From JBAZZQ01 sp041658725 (GTDB lineage Bacteria; Planctomycetota; Phycisphaerae; JAAYCJ01): a stretch of DNA of 64,000 bases. The DNA lies in contig JBAZZQ010000007.1 in the NCBI GenBank assembly GCA_041658725.1, positions 22,850 through 86,849 on the forward strand. The letters are read 5' to 3'. Made by a program: the position numbers and the translations under genes. The notes below the pieces were generated by a model. That model did not search any database and had not been told where the DNA came from. It saw only the letters and a list, made by a program, of their open reading frames with translations. Shown piece by piece: positions 59,822 to 64,000 of this stretch. Numbering within the stretch: position 1 is the first letter of the stretch; every line of letters begins with the position of its first letter.

Positions 59822-61710
59822 ATATTTTTTTGCAGGAATTTTTCGAGGACCATGAGGGACCAGAGGCGGGCGGAATGGTCGAACTGGCCGGCGAGATGCT
59901 CCTGGGATAATTTCGTCAGGCAGGACGGATCGACAAATTCACCCTTCACGATTTGCGAGTTTTTGTTCAGGATTTGGCCCATCTGATTTTTAAGCGGTCC
60001 GCGAAGCCATTGGCCCAGTGGGACACCGAAGCCTCGCTTGGGAGCGGTCAGAAGCTCAGGCGGCAAAAGATGAGAGAACGTGTTCCGCAGGATGGTTTTT
60101 CCCTTGTATAAATTCATTTTGAAATGGGTGGGCAGAGAGTGGGCGAATTCCAGGAGGGCGTGATCAAGCAGCGGCGCTCGTGTCTCCAGCGAGTTGGCCA
60201 TCGAGGCCCGATCTATTTTAACCAGTAAATCACCGGGAAGATACGTCAGGTAATCACAGAGATTTGCCTTTTGGGCAGGCGTTGTAAGATGGGTGAAACT
60301 GTCGATGGTCTGCGCGATAAAATCCGGATGCCCCATTAATTCAGGTTTCAACTGCCGTCCCAGAAGATTCGATAGCTGTTGCTCGTAAAATAATCGCATC
60401 ATCATGGAATATTGATGGGCGGTCGGCAATGAAAGAGTCTGGAACAATCGCCACAAACGGGTCTTTGTGGATCGCAATTCCTGGCCGGGAGTGGAGATCA
60501 TCCATTGGAACAATTTACCGATTTTAAGTTTGCCGAGCAAACTGGTAACGGCGAAGGCCCGGTAGCGGTCATAGCCGCAGAAAGCTTCATCGCCCCCATC
60601 GCCGGTAAGGACAACACGGACAAATTTGGCGGCCCGTTTGCAGATCAAGTAGGTCGGTATGGCGGAACTGTCCGCGAAGGGTTCATCGTAGGTGGAGCCG
60701 ACGAGGTCCAGCATCATTTCGATTTCTGGTTCGACGATCAGCTCGGTGTGGTCGGTGTGATATTTTTTCGCGACAAGACCGGCCAAGGGCAACTCGTTAT
60801 ACAGCTCGGATTTGAAACCCACCGAGAATGTTTTAATGGGGATGTTCGAAGACATACTGGCCAGGGCGGTAACAATGGAAGAATCGATTCCCCCGGATAG
60901 GAGAATTCCCAGCGGAACATCGGCGATAAGCCGCTTGGAGACGGCTTGAGTTAGTAACGAGGTCAACTCGGACTTTGCCTCGCCGTAATTTTCGGTAAAG
61001 ACGGAAGATCTTGGATGATAATACGGGGTGGGTGGAGGAACAGCCGGATTTTTTAATCGACGCTGGTAGTCCAGGTGAACCTCAAGCTTATGCCCGGGCG
61101 GAATTTTATATACATGGGCAAAAGCGGTGTCGGGCGCGGGAATATATCCGAAGCGAAGATAATCGATCAGACTCGATTTCTTGATTTGCAGGTTCGCAAG
61201 GACGGATCGAATGGATTTGAGTTCCGAGGCGAAGTAGAGACAGTTTCCATCCGTGGTGTAGTAGATGGGTTTTTTACCCACCCGGTCGACAGCGAGAAGT
61301 AATTTTTGTTTTTTTTCATCGTAAAGGGCAAGAGCGAAAAAACCGTCGAGACGATTTAAGAAATCCGCTCCGTACTCCTCGTAAAGATGAACGACCGGTT
61401 CGATATCGCCGACGGTGGTGAACTGGTGTCCTTTTCGAGATAATTCGGCACGCAAGGATTGAAAATTGTAAATTTCACCGTTACAAACGACATGGATGGA
61501 ACGATCCTCGTTGGCAATCGGCTGCATTCCGGTATCCAAATCGATAATGGATAATCGGCGAAAACCCAAAATCGCCAAGCCCGTTTTATCCGCATATTCG
61601 GCGTAGGCGTCGGGTCCGCGATGAACCAGGCAATCACACATTTTCCTGGCCAATAACGGGTCGAAAGCGGTATTTGCATCAAGAGCAAGGATTCCGGCTA
61701 TGCCGCACAT
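59818..61710 (-). CDS. asnB: Asparagine synthase (glutamine-hydrolysing)
   Basis: 630 residues. N-terminal glutaminase domain with nucleophile Cys2 (MCGIAGILAL), RLSIIDLDTGMQPI and CNGEIYNF; C-terminal synthetase domain with PP-loop LSGGIDSSIVTALAS (about 268) and GDGGDEAFCGYDRY. Makes asparagine, or may amidate another acceptor as do relatives in surface-polymer clusters. The stop TAA lies in the right arm of the nested repeat. Confidence 0.93.
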   Translation of the reverse strand: MCGIAGILALDANTAFDPLLARKMCDCLVHRGPDAYAEYADKTGLAILGFRRLSIIDLDTGMQPIANEDRSIHVVCNGEIYNFQSLRAELSRKGHQFTTVGDIEPVVHLYEEYGADFLNRLDGFFALALYDEKKQKLLLAVDRVGKKPIYYTTDGNCLYFASELKSIRSVLANLQIKKSSLIDYLRFGYIPAPDTAFAHVYKIPPGHKLEVHLDYQRRLKNPAVPPPTPYYHPRSSVFTENYGEAKSELTSLLTQAVSKRLIADVPLGILLSGGIDSSIVTALASMSSNIPIKTFSVGFKSELYNELPLAGLVAKKYHTDHTELIVEPEIEMMLDLVGSTYDEPFADSSAIPTYLICKRAAKFVRVVLTGDGGDEAFCGYDRYRAFAVTSLLGKLKIGKLFQWMISTPGQELRSTKTRLWRLFQTLSLPTAHQYSMMMRLFYEQQLSNLLGRQLKPELMGHPDFIAQTIDSFTHLTTPAQKANLCDYLTYLPGDLLVKIDRASMANSLETRAPLLDHALLEFAHSLPTHFKMNLYKGKTILRNTFSHLLPPELLTAPKRGFGVPLGQWLRGPLKNQMGQILNKNSQIVKGEFVDPSCLTKLSQEHLAGQFDHSARLWSLMVLEKFLQKNI

Positions 61711-61812
61711 AAATCAGTTCCGTCATAAAATTGCATTGCCCGTTTTAACATCATCTGTACAATATCACAGATATGGAAAAGGAAGGCAAGACACAATTTA
61801 GAGAAAGGTTTT

Positions 61813-62361
61813 ATGAAAAATAACTGGTATAGATCGGGCCGTGGAGATAAACGAATGCCGATCATTGGAATTTTTGTGCTGGTCCTGATCGCGGCTTGGT
61901 GGATTTATATTTTCAAGTCCAAAAATGTACAGCCGGTAAGTGAAGATAATATAGCACCTCCCCCCCCCGCCGTTCTAAATTCATCCAGCGACCCGAATGG
62001 TCCGCAGGTTATTTTTCCGGAAAACGCACGCAGCGACAACCCGGAAATTAATAATTTCGTGGTCGAGTTTGTGAATCTTCTGCTGGCGAACGATTATAAA
62101 GGTTACAGGCTGAAAGTGACGCAGCAGCGCGAGCCGATCAACATGAAGACATTTAACGAGGCATACGGCAGGGTAAAGTCCATCGAGATCAAGGAAATCA
62201 CCAAAGTAGAGGACCGCAAGACACTGAAAGCGGCAAATCTGGATGACCTTCCCGGGCCGATTTATCAAGTGCGCGTGCATGTGGTGCTGAGGAATAAATT
62301 GGAATGGGACCGTGAACTTACCCTGTTTCAGGAACAAGGTCATTGGGTAAGCAGTAATTGA
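61813..62361 (+). CDS. Single-pass membrane protein of unknown function
   Basis: 182 residues. One helix (about 17-36, IIGIFVLVLIAAWWIYIF), a proline-rich linker (EDNIAPPPPAVLNSSS) and a periplasmic domain about 80-180 (EINNFVVEFVNLLLANDYKG, YRLKVTQQREPINMKTFNEA, GPIYQVRVHVVLRNKLEWD) that resembles a small NTF2-like or DUF-type fold. GAGAAAGG precedes the ATG. No partner seen. Confidence 0.68.
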   Translation: MKNNWYRSGRGDKRMPIIGIFVLVLIAAWWIYIFKSKNVQPVSEDNIAPPPPAVLNSSSDPNGPQVIFPENARSDNPEINNFVVEFVNLLLANDYKGYRLKVTQQREPINMKTFNEAYGRVKSIEIKEITKVEDRKTLKAANLDDLPGPIYQVRVHVVLRNKLEWDRELTLFQEQGHWVSSN

Positions 62362-62368
62362 TGGAGAA

Positions 62369-62434
62369 GAACACTCCCTTATGGTCGCGTCTCTTTCAAA
62401 CTTAAAGAGGCACGACCATAAGGGAGTGTTCTTA
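62369..62434. repeat. Complete family D palindrome
   Basis: AGAACACTCCCTTATGGTCG CGTCTCTTT, a short TCAAACTTAA spacer, then AAAGAGGCACGACCATAAGG GAGTGTTCTT. It shows that the other family D units in the window are single arms of this inverted repeat. Confidence 0.88.
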
Positions 62435-62463
62435 AGAATTGAGATAGAAGAAAGGACAGGAAA

Positions 62464-63513
62464 ATGGCAAAAAGTTATGGATTTGGAATTATTGGAACGG
62501 GGATGATCGGGAATTTTCATGCCAAGGCGATCAAGGAGCTGCCGAATGCTCGGCTGGTGGCGGCGTTCGACCAGATAGAAGAACGAGCGAACCAATTTGC
62601 CCGCGAGCATGGGATAAAACCGTATTCGACATTGGAAAGTTTTTTGAGCGATCCACAAATCGATGTAATAACGATCGGAACACCGAGCGGCAGTCACATG
62701 GAACCCGCCGTGGCGGGAGCGAAATTCGGAAAGCACGTAATTTGCGAAAAACCGATGGAAGTAACCCTCGCGAGGATCGACCAGATGATCGAGGCCCACG
62801 CCAAAGCGGGAACGCGATTAGGGGGCGTGTTTAACAGCCGGTATGAACCGCTCAACCAGATGTTGAAAAAAACGGTCAACGCCGGTCGGTTGGGCCGGAT
62901 TATCTACGGAGGTGGATTTGTTCCGTGGTTCCGCACACAGGAATATTACGACCAGGGCGGATGGCGTGGAACATGGAAATTCGATGGCGGCGGGGCGCTG
63001 ATGAATCAGGGGACGCATACGGTGGACCTTTTGCAATGGCTAATGGGTTCGGACGTAAAGCGCGTGTCAGCCTTTACCGGACTGCTGGCGCATGCTAAAA
63101 TAGAAGTGGAAGATACGGTAACGGCGTCTCTGGAATTTGCCAATGGAGCCCTGGGTGTATTATTCGCGACGACAGCCTTGTATCCTGGAATGCCGGCGAG
63201 GGTCGAGTTGGGAGGAATGGCCGGAACGATTATCAGCGAAAGCACATGTTTGAGGATGTTCAAATTCGCCCAGCCGAACCCGGACGATGAAAAAATAATC
63301 GAGGAATTCGGTAAACCGCCAGTGTCCGCCGGAGCCTCGGACCCCAAAGCCATGTCCGCGGATAATCACCGGCGGAATTTTGCCGCATTTTTGAAAGCCC
63401 TGGACGACCGAACCGATCCGGAGCTGAACGGCCAGGAAGCCCGCAAGGCGGTTCGGATCGTGCTGTCGGTCTACGAGTCGGCTAAAACAGGCCGACCGGT
63501 GGAACTTAAATAA
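62464..63513 (+). CDS. Gfo/Idh/MocA family oxidoreductase
   Basis: 349 residues. NAD(P)-binding FGIIGTGMIGNFHAKAIKEL, catalytic-region VICEKPMEV (about 96-104), GGALMNQGTHTVDLLQWLMG in the C-terminal domain and VELGGMAGTIISES. Likely acts on a sugar or cyclitol; substrate unknown. GAAAGGACAGGAAA upstream of the ATG. Confidence 0.9.
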   Translation: MAKSYGFGIIGTGMIGNFHAKAIKELPNARLVAAFDQIEERANQFAREHGIKPYSTLESFLSDPQIDVITIGTPSGSHMEPAVAGAKFGKHVICEKPMEVTLARIDQMIEAHAKAGTRLGGVFNSRYEPLNQMLKKTVNAGRLGRIIYGGGFVPWFRTQEYYDQGGWRGTWKFDGGGALMNQGTHTVDLLQWLMGSDVKRVSAFTGLLAHAKIEVEDTVTASLEFANGALGVLFATTALYPGMPARVELGGMAGTIISESTCLRMFKFAQPNPDDEKIIEEFGKPPVSAGASDPKAMSADNHRRNFAAFLKALDDRTDPELNGQEARKAVRIVLSVYESAKTGRPVELK

Positions 63514-63517
63514 TTTT

Positions 63518-63600
63518 GTAACCGTTCACTTTCCCTATTGTGCCACGGTCGGCTTGTTTTCGCCTTTGTCCGGCGGAATGTTCTTGCCGTGGCGGAATTT
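63518..63600. repeat. Degenerate GTAACCGTTCA frame with family A fragment
   Basis: GTAACCGTTCAC (63518-63529), then TTGTGCCACGGTCGGCTTGT (63538-63557) that breaks off, and TTGCCGTGGCGG near 63585. A damaged copy of the composite at 25938. Confidence 0.65.
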
Positions 63601-63649
63601 TAAAAATATAACGGTTTAAAAATGCTCTTTGTGACGGAGAGTATCGCTT

Positions 63650-63953
63650 ATGGTTTCTTCCTTGGCTGCATCCGACGTAATGTTCACTGAAAACGCATCC
63701 CGTTCGGTCACTGGGTATCTTATCGTCGGAGGGGTTGGCGACATTAAAACGGGTGGATCACGATGGAACGAAGGTTCGGGCGGATGCGAAGCTGGAGAGT
63801 TTTCGAAGTCGCACGAGTTTGGAGAAACATTTGGCGGCGGCCCGCGAGCAGGTGAATCGCCTGGCCAATCCGGAAGGTCCAGAGACGACGGGCCGTCGTC
63901 GAAAGGCAAGCGAACGTTCGATTCGCGATAGCATAAAGATAAAAGAGGAATGA
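63650..63953 (+). pseudogene. Transposase remnant (IS1182-like), frameshifted and truncated
   Basis: In one frame SLGILSSEGLATLKRVDHDG TKVRADAKLESFRSRTSLEK HLAAAREQVNRLANPEGPET (in three parts) matches the DGTKVRA...SFRR..L...L..A stretch of IS1182-type DDE transposases. The piece before it (VMFTENASRSVTGYL) continues the similarity only in another frame, so at least one frameshift is present, and the frame ends at 63953. No terminal inverted repeats were found in the window. Family name is recognised by pattern. Confidence 0.5.
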
Positions 63954-64000
63954 CCAAGAGAAGCCTCCGCGTGGAAAAAACGCGGGATAGCTCCGGTTTT

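Noticed and set aside
63735..63953. Intact small protein gene near the window end
   Set aside because: The product is an internal piece of an IS1182-like transposase starting at a TTG, not an independent gene.

Overview
The window looks like a chromosome segment of an uncultured or little-studied Planctomycetota bacterium, most likely Phycisphaerae-like. Supporting signs are a secreted pseudopilin with a C-terminal H...DG motif, a BlaI/BlaR1-M56 pair with a very large periplasmic part, a frameshifted PEP-CTERM protein, PIG-L deacetylase and NagB-like genes, Gfo/Idh/MocA oxidoreductases, a fused SecDF, LpxI (so an LPS-type outer membrane) and a futalosine-route menaquinone gene (MqnE) with a UbiA prenyltransferase. 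The assignment rests on gene content and is inference. No rRNA, tRNA or CRISPR array was seen.

Layout. 1-3.6 kb: partial RsbW-like ATPase, HEAT lipoprotein, then ilvB-ilvN; ilvB carries a partial duplication of its own 5' end. 3.8-9.9 kb (minus): tgt-yajC-secDF-LysM operon. 10-15.9 kb: large secreted protein, a lone CBM48 protein, an unusual sigma factor with added helix-turn-helix domains, a TPR/SPOR lipoprotein and a LOG-family enzyme. 16-20.5 kb: glyA-lipoprotein and dnaA-rdgB. 20.5-24.6 kb: oxidoreductase, queD, a 900-base region holding a 21-bp tandem repeat and a strongly structured RNA with terminator, the frameshifted PEP-CTERM gene and a HEPN gene behind a 13-codon leader ORF. 24.9-34.2 kb (minus): mqnE, TIM-barrel protein, ubiA/mqnP, lipoprotein, amidohydrolase, lpxI, frr, pyrH, an inserted HEPN/MNT pair, tsf, rpsB. 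34.5-38 kb: ilvC, MntA-HepT toxin-antitoxin pair, ECF sigma operon, another MNT gene with a 49-residue partner. 38-47.5 kb (minus): PIG-L, NagB-like, then a complete F-type ATP synthase operon. 47.7-52 kb: blaI-blaR1. 52-58 kb (minus): an oxyanion ABC transporter (PstSCAB-like) whose ATPase ends in a TusA-like domain and which is followed by ATP sulfurylase, plus a pseudopilin; the promoters of pstS and the pseudopilin carry the same twin-operator architecture. 58.4-64 kb: MFS transporter, asnB, membrane protein, oxidoreductase, transposase remnant.

The most striking property is a dense set of short palindromic repeat families. Several are nested inside a shared GTAACCGTTCAG inverted-repeat frame. 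They lie between genes, supply stop codons to about ten genes, provide a ribosome-binding site or start codon to others, and in blaR1 two copies are read in frame as about 21-residue peptides. Together with the TusA-linked transporter, the shared twin operator and the structured RNA, these are the best candidates for undescribed biology here.
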